Below, in pieces: positions 8,276-19,300 of a DNA stretch of 64,000 nucleotides. The stretch's first letter is position 1, and the number at the start of each line of letters is the position of its first letter. Location: the NCBI RefSeq assembly GCF_026262575.1, contig NZ_JAPKFL010000010.1:110369-174368 (forward strand). Reading direction: 5' to 3'. The translations under genes were made by a program, and so were the position numbers. Under the pieces are notes generated by a model. That model did no database searches. It was given only the letters and a program-made list of their open reading frames with translations, and had not been told where the DNA came from. The DNA is from Streptomyces marinisediminis (GTDB lineage: Bacteria > Actinomycetota > Actinomycetes > Streptomycetales > Streptomycetaceae).

Positions 8276-8369
8276 CGCGCGTGCCCCCGCCCCCGACCCG
8301 GTCCGCGAGCCGGCCGTACCCGTTGACCGCGGCCGCCGAGCCGCCCACGACCCCCGCAGGAGCCCCCCG

Positions 8370-8609
8370 ATGAGCCAGTCCCTGTCGCCCGAACGAGTCC
8401 GTGCCGACGTCGCGGAGCTGCTGGGCGTCGAGCCCGCCGAGATCACGCCCGAGGAGGACCTGGTCGACCGCGGCCTGGACTCGGTGCGGATGATGACGCT
8501 GGTCGAGCGCTGGCGGGCCGCCGGAGCGGCGACGCTGGAGTTCCCCGACCTGGCCGAGCGGCCGGTGCTGGCGCACTGGACGGCACTCGTGGCCGGGGAG
8601 GACGCATGA
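8370..8609 (+). CDS. Stand-alone aryl carrier protein
   Basis: This 79-residue carrier protein resembles the C-terminal carrier domain of EntB/VibB. It has a four-helix carrier pattern with DLVDRGLDSVRMM, whose Ser is the 4'-phosphopantetheine attachment site, and DLAERPVLAHW near the end. It should receive DHB from the ligase encoded upstream and present it to the first condensation domain of the NRPS. Usual catecholate systems fuse this domain to an isochorismatase, but here it is free-standing and no isochorismatase is present. The ATG has GCAGGAG about 7 bases upstream. A 94-base gap separates it from the ligase gene, and its stop overlaps the next start as ATGA. Confidence 0.9.
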   Translation: MSQSLSPERVRADVAELLGVEPAEITPEEDLVDRGLDSVRMMTLVERWRAAGAATLEFPDLAERPVLAHWTALVAGEDA

Positions 8610-9454
8610 CCCGGGTCGACCACCGGCACCGGCACCTGGAGCGGATCGCGGAGGTCCGGGCCGGGCGCACGCCCGAGAAGGTGGGCTACCCGATCGGCAT
8701 CCGGGAGACCGAGGTGGTGCGCACCCGCGAGGTCGGCGCGGGCCTGCTGCGGGTGACCCTGGGCGGGGCGGGCGCCGCCGGGTTCGAGGCGCACGCGCCG
8801 GACGAGCACGTGAAGCTGGTCTTCCCGGAACCGGACGGCTCGTTGCGCCTGCCCGAGCCGCACGGGGCGATGCTGCGCTGGCCGCGGCCGTCGCCCACCA
8901 CGCGGGAGTACACGGTGCGGCGCCACGACCCGGTGGCGGGCGAGATCGACATCGACGTCGCCCGGCACGACGGCGGCCTGGCGTGGGACTGGGCGCGCGC
9001 GGTCCGGCCGGGCGCCGTCGTGCACGTCGCCGGGCCGCCCGGCGGGCTGATCGTCCCGCACGCCTACGACCGGTACCTCCTCGCGGGCGACATCACGGCG
9101 CTGCCCGCGATCGCGCGGTGGCTGGAGGAGCTGCCCGGGAGCGCGCGGGGCTGGGCCTTCGTCGAGGTCGCCGACGCCACGGAGGAGATCGCGCTGGCCG
9201 CGCCCGGGGGCTTCGAGGTGTGCTGGCTGCACCGCGGCGAGCGCCCGGCGGGCACCGGTGACGCGCTGGCGCGGGCGGTGACCGCGGTGCGCGTGCCCGC
9301 GGGCGAGCGGGTGTTCGTGTGGGCCGCGGGCGAGGCGGGGCAGGTCAAGCCGCTGCGCCGGTGGGTCCGCGACGTGCTGCGGCTGGAGAAGGCCGACCAC
9401 GACATCACCGGTTACTGGAAGCGCGGCGTCGCCGACTTCGACGACGGCCACTGA
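8606..9454 (+). CDS. Siderophore-interacting protein (FAD-dependent ferric-siderophore reductase, ViuB/SIP family)
   Basis: The 282-residue protein follows the SIP pattern. There is an N-terminal FAD-binding barrel with TTREYTVRR, a C-terminal NAD(P)H domain with AGDITALPAIARWLEE and WAAGEAGQVKPLRRW, and the closing GYWKRG block. SIP proteins reduce ferric siderophores in the cytoplasm so that Fe(II) is released after import. Translation is coupled to the carrier-protein gene (ATGA overlap). It ends the first part of the iron operon. A second iron box and the ABC importer genes follow, so biosynthesis, uptake and iron release are encoded together. Confidence 0.9.
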   Translation: MTRVDHRHRHLERIAEVRAGRTPEKVGYPIGIRETEVVRTREVGAGLLRVTLGGAGAAGFEAHAPDEHVKLVFPEPDGSLRLPEPHGAMLRWPRPSPTTREYTVRRHDPVAGEIDIDVARHDGGLAWDWARAVRPGAVVHVAGPPGGLIVPHAYDRYLLAGDITALPAIARWLEELPGSARGWAFVEVADATEEIALAAPGGFEVCWLHRGERPAGTGDALARAVTAVRVPAGERVFVWAAGEAGQVKPLRRWVRDVLRLEKADHDITGYWKRGVADFDDGH

Positions 9455-9530
9455 CGGCCGGACGGGCCCGGGGAGCGGCGGGGCGGCCCGGTGCCGTTCC
9501 CCCGGCGCCACGCGCCACCCGATCATCTAA

Positions 9531-9549
9531 TAAGGTAAGCCTTGCCTAA
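9531..9549. promoter_or_regulatory. Iron box upstream of the siderophore-binding protein gene
   Basis: TAAGGTAAGCCTTGCCTAA matches the iron-box consensus at 14 of 19 positions and lies 43 bases before the binding-protein start. A small perfect hairpin, CGAGTC-CGTT-GACTCG (9561-9576), sits between it and the ribosome-binding site. It is probably a second DmdR/IdeR-controlled promoter that strengthens expression of the importer and NRPS genes. Confidence 0.75.
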
Positions 9550-9591
9550 CCAAGCAAGGTCGAGTCCGTTGACTCGAAAGGGAGTTCTCGC

Positions 9592-10590
9592 ATGTCGATA
9601 CGTAGATCCTCGGGCCTGGTCGGAACCCTGGCCCTGGCCCTGGCGCTGACCGGGTGCGGCGCGTCGTCCGAAGCGGGCGCCGACGCCGCCGGGTCGGACG
9701 AGACCCGGGTGTTCGCCGCGGACAACGGCGACGTCACCATCCCGGCCGACCCGCAGCGCGTGGTGGCCACCGGCTACGCCGTGCCCGCGCTGATCGAGGC
9801 CGACGCGCCGCTGGTCGGGATCTCGTCGTGGCAGCGCGGCGAGCCGATGATGAGCAAGGAGGACCTGGCCACCTACAAGGAACTCCCCAAGGTGGCGGGC
9901 GAGCAGGCGGCCGAGACGAACTACGAGGCCGTCGCCGAGGCCGAGCCCGACCTGATCGTCATCGGCGTGCCCGCCCCGGTGCTCGGCGACATCGACGTCG
10001 AACGGCTGGAGTCCATCGCCCCGGTCGTGGCGATCGGGCCGACGGTGCCCTCCGCGTGGCGCGAGCTGTCCCGCAAGCAGGCCGACGCCGCGGGCGCGCT
10101 CAAGCGGTTCGACGCCCAGCAGGCCGCGTACGAGGAGAAGGCCGCCGGGCTGGCCGAGAAGTACGCGGAGGTGCTGCCCGGACTGAAGCTCGGCCACGTC
10201 GGCGCGTACGGCGAGGTCGCCAAGGGCACCTTCCAGCGGGAGTTCAGCGGCTCGTGGGGCACCAACGTCGCCGAGGACCTCGGCGCGACGTACTACGGCG
10301 AGGTCAAGGAGCCAGGCCCCGGCTCGCGCGCGGTCAGCGAGTACCCGTCCATCGAGGAGCTGCCGGCCTCGCTCGGTGAGGCCGACGCCATCACCTACTC
10401 GGTCGCGGCCGACGGCAGCGTCCCGGAGCCGGTGCGGTACGTCATGGACTCCCCGCTGTGGCGGAACCTGCCCGCCGTGCAGGCCGGGAAGGTCTTCCCC
10501 GTCCGCTACACCGAGGCCGCGACCTACGGGCAGGCCGTGCAGACCCTGGACGCGATCGACGAGTCGTTCGCGCCGCTGCTCGGCCGGTGA
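9592..10590 (+). CDS. Ferric-siderophore ABC transporter substrate-binding lipoprotein (FecB/FepB type)
   Basis: The 332-residue protein starts with a lipoprotein signal peptide ending in LTGC (Cys22), so it should be anchored outside the membrane by a lipid. The remainder follows the two-lobed TroA/FecB fold. DPQRVVATGY is near the first lobe, EAEPDLIVIG is in the helical backbone, and the C terminus has DAIDESFAPLLGR. It should capture the ferric siderophore and pass it to the two permeases encoded next. The ATG at 9592 has AAAGGGAG about 8 bases upstream. The stop overlaps the permease start as GTGA. The iron box directly upstream implies iron repression. Confidence 0.93.
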   Translation: MSIRRSSGLVGTLALALALTGCGASSEAGADAAGSDETRVFAADNGDVTIPADPQRVVATGYAVPALIEADAPLVGISSWQRGEPMMSKEDLATYKELPKVAGEQAAETNYEAVAEAEPDLIVIGVPAPVLGDIDVERLESIAPVVAIGPTVPSAWRELSRKQADAAGALKRFDAQQAAYEEKAAGLAEKYAEVLPGLKLGHVGAYGEVAKGTFQREFSGSWGTNVAEDLGATYYGEVKEPGPGSRAVSEYPSIEELPASLGEADAITYSVAADGSVPEPVRYVMDSPLWRNLPAVQAGKVFPVRYTEAATYGQAVQTLDAIDESFAPLLGR

Positions 10591-11612
10591 CGGCCGCCGG
10601 CCCCGCACCCGGGGCGACGACGGGCGGCGGGCGGACCGTCCCGCGGTCCGCCCTGCTCGTCGGCGCGGTGGCGCTGCTCGCGGTGGTCGCCGTGCTCAGC
10701 GTCGGCGTCGGCGCCCGCGCCGTCCCGCCCGCCGAGGTGGTGCGGGCGCTGCTGGACCACCAGGGCACCGACGACCACGTCATCGTGCGGGACGTCCGGG
10801 CGCCCCGGGCGCTGCTGGCCGTCGCGGTGGGCGCCGCGCTGGCGGTGGCGGGCGCGCTGATCCAGACGCTGGCCCGCAACCCGCTGGCCGAGCCCGGCAT
10901 CCTCGGGGTCACCGCGGGGGCCGGGTTCGCCATCACCCTCGGCTCGGCGCTCGGCCTGGCCGCCGGGCAGGCGGGCGAGCTGCTCTTCTCGGTCCTCGGT
11001 TCGGTGGCCGCGGCCCTGCTCGTCGCGGCGGTCGGCCGCCGCTCGCCGCTGCGCCTGGTCCTCACCGGCGTGGCCCTGACCGCCGTGCTCAGCGGCGTCG
11101 GGCTGGGCCTGCGGCTGGTCCTGCCGGACGTCTTCGACGCCTACCGGTTCTGGTCGGTCGGGTCGCTGGCGGCCCGGGAACAGGCGCCGCTGGCCCTGCC
11201 GCTGACGGCGATCGGGCTCGCCCTGCTCGGCGCCCTGCTGCTGAGCAGGGCGCTCAACGCCCTGACGCTGGGCGAGAGCGTGGCGCACACGCTGGGCGCG
11301 GGCGTGCACCGGGTGCGGGCCGCCGCCCTGGTGCTGATCACCGTGCTCAGCGGGGCGGCGACGGCGGTGGCCGGGCCGATCCTGTTCGTCGGCCTGATCG
11401 TGCCGCACCTGGCGCGCCGGCCCGCCGGCGGCTCGGTGCCGTGGCTGCTGCTCTACACGATGGTGCTGGGCCCGATCCTGCTGCTGGTCGCCGACGTGGG
11501 ATCGCGGGTGCTGCTGCCCACCGGCGAGGTGCCGGTGGCCATCGTGACCGCGTTCCTCGGCGGCCCCATGCTGATCTGGGCCGTCCGCCGGTACGGGGCG
11601 GGGGCGCTGTGA
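10587..11612 (+). CDS. Ferric-siderophore ABC transporter permease (FecCD family), first subunit
   Basis: The 341-residue membrane protein has the FecCD layout of about nine to ten transmembrane helices. Family blocks include RAPRALLAVAVGAALAVAG, ARNPLAEPGILGVTAGA, and the ATPase-contact region GPILFVGLIVPHLARR. It should form half of the importer channel with the next gene product. The GTG at 10587 overlaps the upstream stop, and the protein aligns with the family from that residue. In-frame starts further upstream lie within the binding-protein gene. Confidence 0.92.
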   Translation: MTAAGPAPGATTGGGRTVPRSALLVGAVALLAVVAVLSVGVGARAVPPAEVVRALLDHQGTDDHVIVRDVRAPRALLAVAVGAALAVAGALIQTLARNPLAEPGILGVTAGAGFAITLGSALGLAAGQAGELLFSVLGSVAAALLVAAVGRRSPLRLVLTGVALTAVLSGVGLGLRLVLPDVFDAYRFWSVGSLAAREQAPLALPLTAIGLALLGALLLSRALNALTLGESVAHTLGAGVHRVRAAALVLITVLSGAATAVAGPILFVGLIVPHLARRPAGGSVPWLLLYTMVLGPILLLVADVGSRVLLPTGEVPVAIVTAFLGGPMLIWAVRRYGAGAL

Positions 11613-12604
11613 ACGTCCTTCGGCTGCGGGCCGAACGCCGGACGGTCCTGCTCGCCACGGCGCTGGTCGGCCTGGCTTCGGGCCTGGGCCTGCTGGGGCT
11701 GTGCTTCGGCGCGTCCTGGTCCAGCCCCGGCGAGGTGGTCGCCGTGCTGACCGGGGCGGAGCGCTCCGTGGTGATCTCCGACTGGCGGCTGCCCCGGGTG
11801 CTGGCCGGGGTCGTCTTCGGCGCCGCCCTGGGCGTGGCCGGGGCGATCTTCCAGAACCTCACCCGGAACCCGATGGGCAGCCCGGACGTGATCGGCCTCG
11901 ACGCGGGCGCCTACACCGGCGCCCTGTTCGCCATCACCGTGCTGTCCGGCACCTCCGCGCAACTGGCGACCGGCTCCGTCCTGGGCGGGCTGCTCGTCTC
12001 CGCCGCGATCTACCTGCTCTCGCTCGACCGCGGCTTCTCCGGGCTGCGGCTCGTGGTGATCGGCATCGCGGTCAACGCGATGGTGACGGCGGTCAACTCG
12101 TGGATCGTGCTGCGCGCCGAGCTGGAGGTGGCCATCGCCGCCGTCGGCTGGAGCGCGGGCTCGCTCAACGGCGTGGGCTGGGCGGACGTGCGGCTTCCGT
12201 TCTCGGTGATCGCCGTGCTGCTGGTCCTGACGGCCGCCCGGGCGCACGCCATGCACCAGACCTCCTTCGGCGACGCGATCGCCGTGACCACCGGGGTCGG
12301 GCTGGGCCGGCTGCGGCTGCTGATGGTGCTCATCGGCGTCGGCTGCACGGCCACGGTGACCGCGGTGGCCGGGCCCATCGCCTTCATCGCCCTGGCCGCC
12401 CCGCAGATCGGGCGCCGGCTCGCCGGAGCGGCCGGCGTGCCGCTGCTCCCCGCCGCGCTCACCGGGGCCGTGCTGCTCCAAGGCGCCGACCTGCTCGCCC
12501 AGATGCTGCTGGCGCCCGCCGCGCTGCCGGTCGGCGTGGTGAGCACCGCGATCGGCGGCTGCTACCTGATCTGGCTGCTCACCAAGGAGGTGGGGCGCGC
12601 GTGA
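11609..12604 (+). CDS. Ferric-siderophore ABC transporter permease (FecCD family), second subunit
   Basis: The 331-residue protein is a FepG-like partner of the first permease. Family blocks are WRLPRVLAGVVFGAALGVAG, LTRNPMGSPDVIGLDAGA and VAGPIAFIALAAPQIGRR, the last being the cytoplasmic loop that contacts the ATPase. It starts at a GTG overlapping the first permease stop and ends overlapping the ATPase start (GTGA). Two different FecCD subunits are normal for actinobacterial siderophore importers. Confidence 0.92.
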   Translation: MNVLRLRAERRTVLLATALVGLASGLGLLGLCFGASWSSPGEVVAVLTGAERSVVISDWRLPRVLAGVVFGAALGVAGAIFQNLTRNPMGSPDVIGLDAGAYTGALFAITVLSGTSAQLATGSVLGGLLVSAAIYLLSLDRGFSGLRLVVIGIAVNAMVTAVNSWIVLRAELEVAIAAVGWSAGSLNGVGWADVRLPFSVIAVLLVLTAARAHAMHQTSFGDAIAVTTGVGLGRLRLLMVLIGVGCTATVTAVAGPIAFIALAAPQIGRRLAGAAGVPLLPAALTGAVLLQGADLLAQMLLAPAALPVGVVSTAIGGCYLIWLLTKEVGRA

Positions 12605-13386
12605 CCGCACGCCTGGCCGCGCGGGACATCACCCTGCGCTACGGCGACCGGGTGGTCTCCACCCGGCTCAGCCTCGACGTCCCCGACCGCGCGTTCACCG
12701 CCATCGTGGGGCCCAACGCCTGCGGGAAGTCCACCCTGCTGCGCGCGTTCGTCCGGCTGCTGCGCCCCGGGGCGGGGCGGGTGGAACTGGACGGCCGCGA
12801 GGTCGCCGGCTACCCGACCAAGGCGCTGGCCCGGGAGCTCGGCTTTCTGCCGCAGGACCCGCTGGCCCCCGACGACATCCGGGTCCGGCAGTTGGTGCGC
12901 CGGGGACGGTTCCCGCACCAGTCCCTGGTGGCGATGTGGTCGCCCCGCGACGAGGCGGCCGTCGCCGCGGCGCTGGCCGCCGCCGGCGTCGCCGACCTGG
13001 CCGACCGGCCGGTCCAGGAGCTGTCCGGCGGCCAGCGGCAGCGGGTGTGGATGGCCATGGTGCTCGCCCAGCAGACGCCCTACCTGCTGCTCGACGAACC
13101 CACGTCCTTCCTGGACATCACCCACCAGTACCAGCTACTCGGCCTGCTGGCCCGGCTGCGCGACGCGGGCCACACGGTGATCGCCGTCCTGCACGACATC
13201 AACCAGGCGTGCCGGTTCGCCGACCACCTGGTCGCCATGAAGGGCGGCCGGGTGGTGGCCGAGGGCGTGCCCGCGGACGTCGTCGACGCGGCCCTGGTCA
13301 CGGAGGTCTTCGACCTCCCGAGCGTCATCGTCCCGGACCCGGTGACCGGCACGCCGATGGTCGTCCCCACACTGCAAGGAGAATGA
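12601..13386 (+). CDS. Ferric-siderophore ABC transporter ATP-binding protein (FepC/FecE type)
   Basis: The 261-residue ATPase has Walker A GPNACGKST, the ABC signature LSGGQRQRVWMAMVLAQ, Walker B YLLLDEPTSFLD and the switch His in VLHDINQA. These are typical of FepC/FecE proteins that power ferric-siderophore import. The Cys in Walker A (GPNACGKS) is a common siderophore-ATPase variant. It is coupled to the permease gene upstream, and its TGA is followed within two bases by the TTG start of the NRPS gene, so importer and synthetase are probably co-transcribed. Confidence 0.93.
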   Translation: MTARLAARDITLRYGDRVVSTRLSLDVPDRAFTAIVGPNACGKSTLLRAFVRLLRPGAGRVELDGREVAGYPTKALARELGFLPQDPLAPDDIRVRQLVRRGRFPHQSLVAMWSPRDEAAVAAALAAAGVADLADRPVQELSGGQRQRVWMAMVLAQQTPYLLLDEPTSFLDITHQYQLLGLLARLRDAGHTVIAVLHDINQACRFADHLVAMKGGRVVAEGVPADVVDAALVTEVFDLPSVIVPDPVTGTPMVVPTLQGE

Positions 13387-13387
13387 G

Positions 13388-16300
13388 TTGAGCAGCGCGA
13401 GTGGTGCCACGGACGGACTGCTTCCCCTCACCAGCGCCCAGTCGGGCATCTGGAACGCGCAGCGCCTCGAACCGGACTCGCCGTACTACCTGGTCGGCGA
13501 CGTGGTGGAGATATCCGGCGGCGACCCGGTCGACGCCGAGGCGCTGGCCGAGGCCGTCCGGGCGACCACCGAGGAGGCCGAGACCCTGCGGCTGCGGGTG
13601 TACGACACCGCGTCGGGCCCGCGCCAGGCGGTCGGCGGCGAGCCCGTCGCGCCGCCGCGGGTGGTCGACGTCAGCGGCGCGGCCGACCCCAGGGCGGCGG
13701 CCGACGCGCTCGTCGACGCGGAGCGGGCGCGGGCGGCCGAGGCGTGCCGGGGGATGACCGACCGGCCCCTGTACGCGCGGACCGTCATCCGGCTGTCCGA
13801 CCGCGAGGTCTGGTACACCCAGCTCGGCCACCACCTGGTCTTCGACGGCTACACGGCCGCGCTGCTCGCCCGCCGGACCGCCGCCCGCTACACCGCGCTG
13901 GTCCGCGGCACCGAGCCGCCGAGGCCGACGTTCGGCACGCTCGCCGACCTCGTCGCCGCCGACCGGGCCTACCGGGACAGCGACCGGTTCGCCGAGGACC
14001 GCGCGTACTGGGTCGACCGGTTCACCCCGCTGCCCGACCTGGGCGACGCGGAGACGACCACGGGCCCGCCGGAGCGCACCGTGACGGCCCGTGCCGTCGT
14101 CACGCCCGAGGAGACGGCCCGGCTGCGCGCCTTCGCCGACGCGCACGGCGTCACCTGGGGCGAGGCGCTGATCGCCTGCTACGCCGCGTTCCTGCACCGC
14201 GTGCTGGGGCACACCGACGTGGTCTTCGCGCTGCCGCTGATGTGCCGGGTGGGCGCGACCGCACTGCGCACCCCCGCCATGGCGGTCAACGTGCTGCCGC
14301 TGCGGGTGACCGTACGCGGCGAGGACGGGCTCGGGGAGCTGAGCGCGCGGGTCGCGGCCGCCATGCGGGAGATGCGCGACCACCAGCGCTACCGGGGCGA
14401 GGACCTGCCGCGGGACCTCGGCGTGCCCGGGGCGGGCGCGCTGCTGCACGGCCGCGGGATCAACCTCAAGGCGTTCGACCTGGCGATCGACTTCGCCGGG
14501 GCCACCGGGGTGCTGCGCAACGTCGCGGGCGGCCCGCCGGAGGACATGGGGCTGAGCGTCCTGCCGACCCGCGACGGCGGGCTGCTGCTCGGCTTCGAGG
14601 TGGACGCCCGCACCGACGACCAGGCCGCGGTCGACGGCAAGCTGACGGGGCTGCGGGCCCTGCTGGCCGGGCTGACGGACGGCCTGGCCGTGGGGCGCGT
14701 CCCGCTGACCGGCGACGCGGACCGGCTGCCGGCCGGCTGGGCGCCGCCCGCCCTGCCCGGCACCCCGGTGGACGTGCCCACCGCGTTCGACGCCATGGTC
14801 GCCGCCCACCCCGGGCGCACCGCCCTGGTGTGCGGCGCCGACCGGCTGTCCACGGACGAGCTGGCGGCCCGGGTGCACCGGCTCGCCCGGGCGCTGCGGG
14901 CCCGCGGCGTCGGCCCGGACGACGTGGTGGCGCTGGCGCTGCCGCGCTCGGCCGAGCTGGTCACCGCCCTGCTGGCGGTGCTGGACGCGGGCGCCGCGTT
15001 CCTGCCCCTGGACACCGCGCACCCCGCCGAGCGGCTGCGCGAGCTGCTCGACGACGCCCGCCCCGCGCTGGTGCTGACCTCCGGCGCCGTCGACGGCCTG
15101 GCCTGGGACACCCTGGTCGACGAGGCGGCCGGGCGGTCCGGCGCGCCGCTGCGGGCCGACGAGCTGGCCGCGCCGCGCCACCCCGAGCACCTCGCCTACG
15201 TCATCCACACCTCCGGGTCGACCGGGCGCCCCAAGGGCGTGCTCGGCCGGGCCGGCGGCCTCGCCGCGCTGCTGCACCACCAGCGGTCGACGGTCGTCGC
15301 CGAGGCCGAGCGGGCCGCGGGCCGGCGGCTGCGCGCCGCCCACACCTACTCGTTCGCCTTCGACTCCGCACTCGACCACCTGGTGTGGCTGCTGTGCGGG
15401 CACGAACTGCACGTCTACGACGCCGAGACGGTCCGCGACGCCGACGCCCTGCTCGCCGCGTACGCCCGGGACGGCATCGACGTCGTCGACACCACCCCGT
15501 CGATGGCCGGACCGCTGGTGGACGGCGGCCTGCTGGACCTGCGGCCGACGCTGCTGGTGCTCGGCGGCGAGGCCACACCGCCCGCGCTGTGGCGGCGCGT
15601 CGCCGCGTCGGGGGTCACCGCCCGCAACATGTACGGGCCCACCGAGGCGGCGGTGGACAGCACCACCGCCCGGATCGGCGGCGAGGAGCCGACGATCGGC
15701 CACCCGCTCGCGGGCACCCGGGTCCGCCTCCTGGACGCCGCGCTGCAACCGGTGCCGCACGGCACGGCGGGCGAACTGTACCTGGCCGGACCCCACCTGG
15801 CCCGCGGCTACCTGGGCCGGCCCGGGGCGACCGCCGAGCGGTTCGTCGCCGACCCGTTCGGCGCGCCGGGCGAGCGGATGTACCGCACGGGCGACCTCGC
15901 CAGGTGGGTGCCGGGGCGGGGCCTGCAGTACCTGGGCCGCGGGGACGGGCAGGTCAAGATCCGCGGTCACCGGGTGGAGACCGGCGAGGTCGAGGCGGCG
16001 CTCGGCGCGGTGCCCGGGGTGCGCGCGGCGGCGGCCGTACTGCGCTCGTCCCGGCTGGTCGGCTACGTGGTGGCCGCGTCCGTGACCGGGGAGGCGGTGC
16101 GCGCCCACCTGGCCGCGCGGCTGCCCGAGCACCTGGTGCCCGCGGCGGTGGTCGTGCTGGACGCGCTGCCGCTCACGCCCAACGGCAAGCTCGACCGCGC
16201 CGCGCTGCCCGCCCCCGCGGTGTCCGCGGGCGGCCGGGAGGCGGGCACGGAGCGGGAGCGGCTGCTGTGCGCGGCCCTCGCCGACGTGTTCGAGGTGGAG

Positions 16301-19300
16301 CGGGTCGGCGTGGACGACGACTTCTTCGCCCTGGGCGGGGACAGCATCACCGCGATCACCGTCAGCGGCAGGCTGCGGGCGATGGGCGTCGGACTGCGGC
16401 CACGGGACCTGCTGGCCCGCCGCAGCTTCGCCGCCCTGGCCGCCTCCGCCGAGTGGCTCGGGGACGCCCCCGAGCCGGAGGACGACCCCACCGGGTCGGT
16501 GCCCGCGCCGCCCATCGTGCGCGGCCTGCTCGACCCGCACCCGGACGTGGCCACCGTCGCCGGGTACGCCCAGTGGACCGCCCTGCGGGTCGGCGCGCTC
16601 TCCCCCGCCGACCTCGCCTCGGGCCTGCGGGCCGTGCTCGACCGGCACGACGCGCTGCGGCTCCGGGTGGCCGACGACGGCCTCACCGTGCTGCCCAGGG
16701 GCGCGGTGCGCGCCGTCACCCGGCTGAGCCGGGCGCGGGACGTGGCCGCGCTGGCCCGGCGGCTGGCCGGGGAGCTCGACCCGCGCTCGGGCGACCTGGT
16801 GCGGGCGGCCCTGGTGCGCACCGGCGACGGGACGCCGGACCGGCTGGTCCTCGTGGTGCACCACCTCGCCGTGGACGGCGTGTCCTGGCGCGTCCTCCTG
16901 CCCGACCTGCACACCGCCTGCACGGGCGGCGTCCTGGAGCCGGCCGGGGCGTCGTGGCGGCGCCACGCGCGGCTGCTCGCCGAGCAGGGCGAGAGCGGCG
17001 CGCGCCGGGGCGAACTCGACCACTGGCGGGCCGCGCTCGGCTCCGCCGCCCGCCTGGGCGCCCGGCCGCTGGACCAGGCGCGGGACACGGTGGCCACCGC
17101 GCACCGGTCGGTCACCGTGGCCACCCCCGAGGTCACCGAGGCGCTGCTGACCACCCTGCCCGCGGCGTACCGCGCCGGGGTCGACGAGGTGCTGCTGGCC
17201 GCGCTCGTGCTCGCGCTGCGGAGCCGGGGAACCGGCGGGGACGCGGTGACCGTCACGCTGGAGGGCCACGGCCGCGAGCACCTCGACCTGTCGCGCACGG
17301 TCGGCTGGTTCACCAGCGAGTACCCGGTGCGCGTCCCGGCGGGCGGCGACGTGCGGGAGGTGCTGCGCGCGGCCAAGGAGGCCAAGCGCGCGGTGCCCGA
17401 CGGCGGCGTGGGGTACGGCGTCCTGCGCCACCTGGACCCGCGGGCCGGCGCCGAGCTGGCCGCCATCCCGCCACCGGACGTGCTGCTGAACTACCTGGGC
17501 CGGTTCACCGCGCCGCCCGGCACCGGGTGGCGCCTGCCGGAGCGCGACGCCTTCTCGGTGATCGAGCCCCGGGCCAAGGCGCTGGAGCAGGTGCTGGCCC
17601 TCAACTGCTTCGTCCACGAGGAGCCCGAGGGGCGGGAGGAGCACGGGAAGCCCGAGGAGCACGGGGAGCCCGGGAAGGGAGGGCCCCGGCTGGCCGTCGA
17701 GTGGACCGCGGCGACCGGGGTGCTCGGACCGGACGCCGTGGCGGCCCTCCAGACGGCCTGGGCGGCGGCGCTGGAGACGCTGGCCGACCACGCGGCGGGC
17801 GCCGTCGGCGGGCTCACCCCCTCCGACCTCGCACTGGTCGGACTCGACCAGGCCGCCATCGACGCCCTCGAACGGACCGGCCCCGTCGCCGACGTCCTGC
17901 CCGCCACCCCGCTCCAGGTGGGCCTGGCCTTCCACACCCTGCTCCGCGACGACCGGGACACCGACGTCTACGTCGTCCAGGCCGTGACGACGCTGGTCGG
18001 CGAGCTGGACCCGCGGCGGCTGGCCGAGGCGGCGCGGGAACTCCTGCGCCGGCACCCCGCGCTCCGCGTGTACCTGACCCCGGCCGGGGACGACGTGGTG
18101 CAGGTGGTGCCCGCCGACGTCCGCCTGGAGTGGCGGCGGGACGACCGGTTCGCCGAGGCCGCCCGCGCCGAGCTGGAGCGCCCGTTCGACCCGGCCAGGC
18201 CGCCGCTGATCCGCTTCCTGCTCTCCCGCATCGGCCCGGCCGAGCACAAACTGGTGATCACCAACCACCACGCCCTGCTCGACGGCTGGTCGATGCCGCT
18301 GGTCGGCCGCACGCTGCTCGCCCTCTACGCCGAGCTGGGCGGCGGCCCCGCCGCACCGCTCGCCCCGCCGCTGTCGGAGTACTTCCGGTGGCTCGCGGGC
18401 CGGGACCGCGCGGCGTCGCTGGCCAGGTGGCGGGAGGCGCTGGCCGGCGTCGACGACGCGACGCTGCTGGCCCCGGCGGGCGCGCGGACCGGCGTCGAGC
18501 GCCCCGGCCGCGTCACCGTGGAGCTGGGCCGGGAGTTCAGCGACCGGCTGCGCGCGTTCGCCCGCGAGCAGGGGGTCACCCTGTCCGCGGTGCTCCAGAC
18601 GGCCTGGGGTCTGCTGCTGGGCCGGCTCACCGGGCGCCGTGACGTCGTGTTCGGCTGCCCGGTGTCCGGGCGGCCCGCCGAGGTCGACGGCGTCGAGTCG
18701 ATGATCGGCCAGCTCGGCACCACGGTCCCCGTCCGCGTCCGGCACACCCAGGACCAGACCGCGCGGGACGTGCTGGCCCGCGTGCACGCCGAGAGCGTCG
18801 CGCTGAGCGAGCACCACCACGTCGGCCTCCCCGAGATCCAGCGCGCCGTGGGCGTCGGCGAGCTGTTCGACACGATGCTGGTAGTGGAGAACTTCCCGCT
18901 GTCCACCCGCGGGCGCACCCCGCTCGCCCCCGGGCTCGACCTCGCCGGGGTGGACATCACCGACGCCACCCACTACCCGCTCACCGTGATCGTGCTCCCC
19001 GACGACGCGATCACGATCGGCCTCGGCTACCAGCCGGGCGCCTTCACCGAGGCGGCCGTGCGCGACTACGGCCGCTGGCTGCACCACCTCCTGCGGGAGC
19101 TCGTCGCCGACCCCGCGCGGCCCGTGCTCAGGCTGCCGGTGCTCGACGCCGGGGAGCGGGAGCGGATGCTGCGCACCGGCGCCGGGGCCGTCCCCGCCCG
19201 GACCCGCGGGCACTGGCTGGAGGAGTTCGCCGCCTGGGTGCGCCGCAAGCCCGACGCCGAGGCGCTGGTCTGCCGCGACCGCAGCCTGAGCTACGCCGAC

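Noticed and set aside
6131..9526. A 1131-codon minus-strand frame across the DHB-AMP ligase, carrier protein and SIP genes
   Set aside because: It has shadow-like composition, and the opposite strand encodes three clear family members with ribosome-binding sites and coupled starts.
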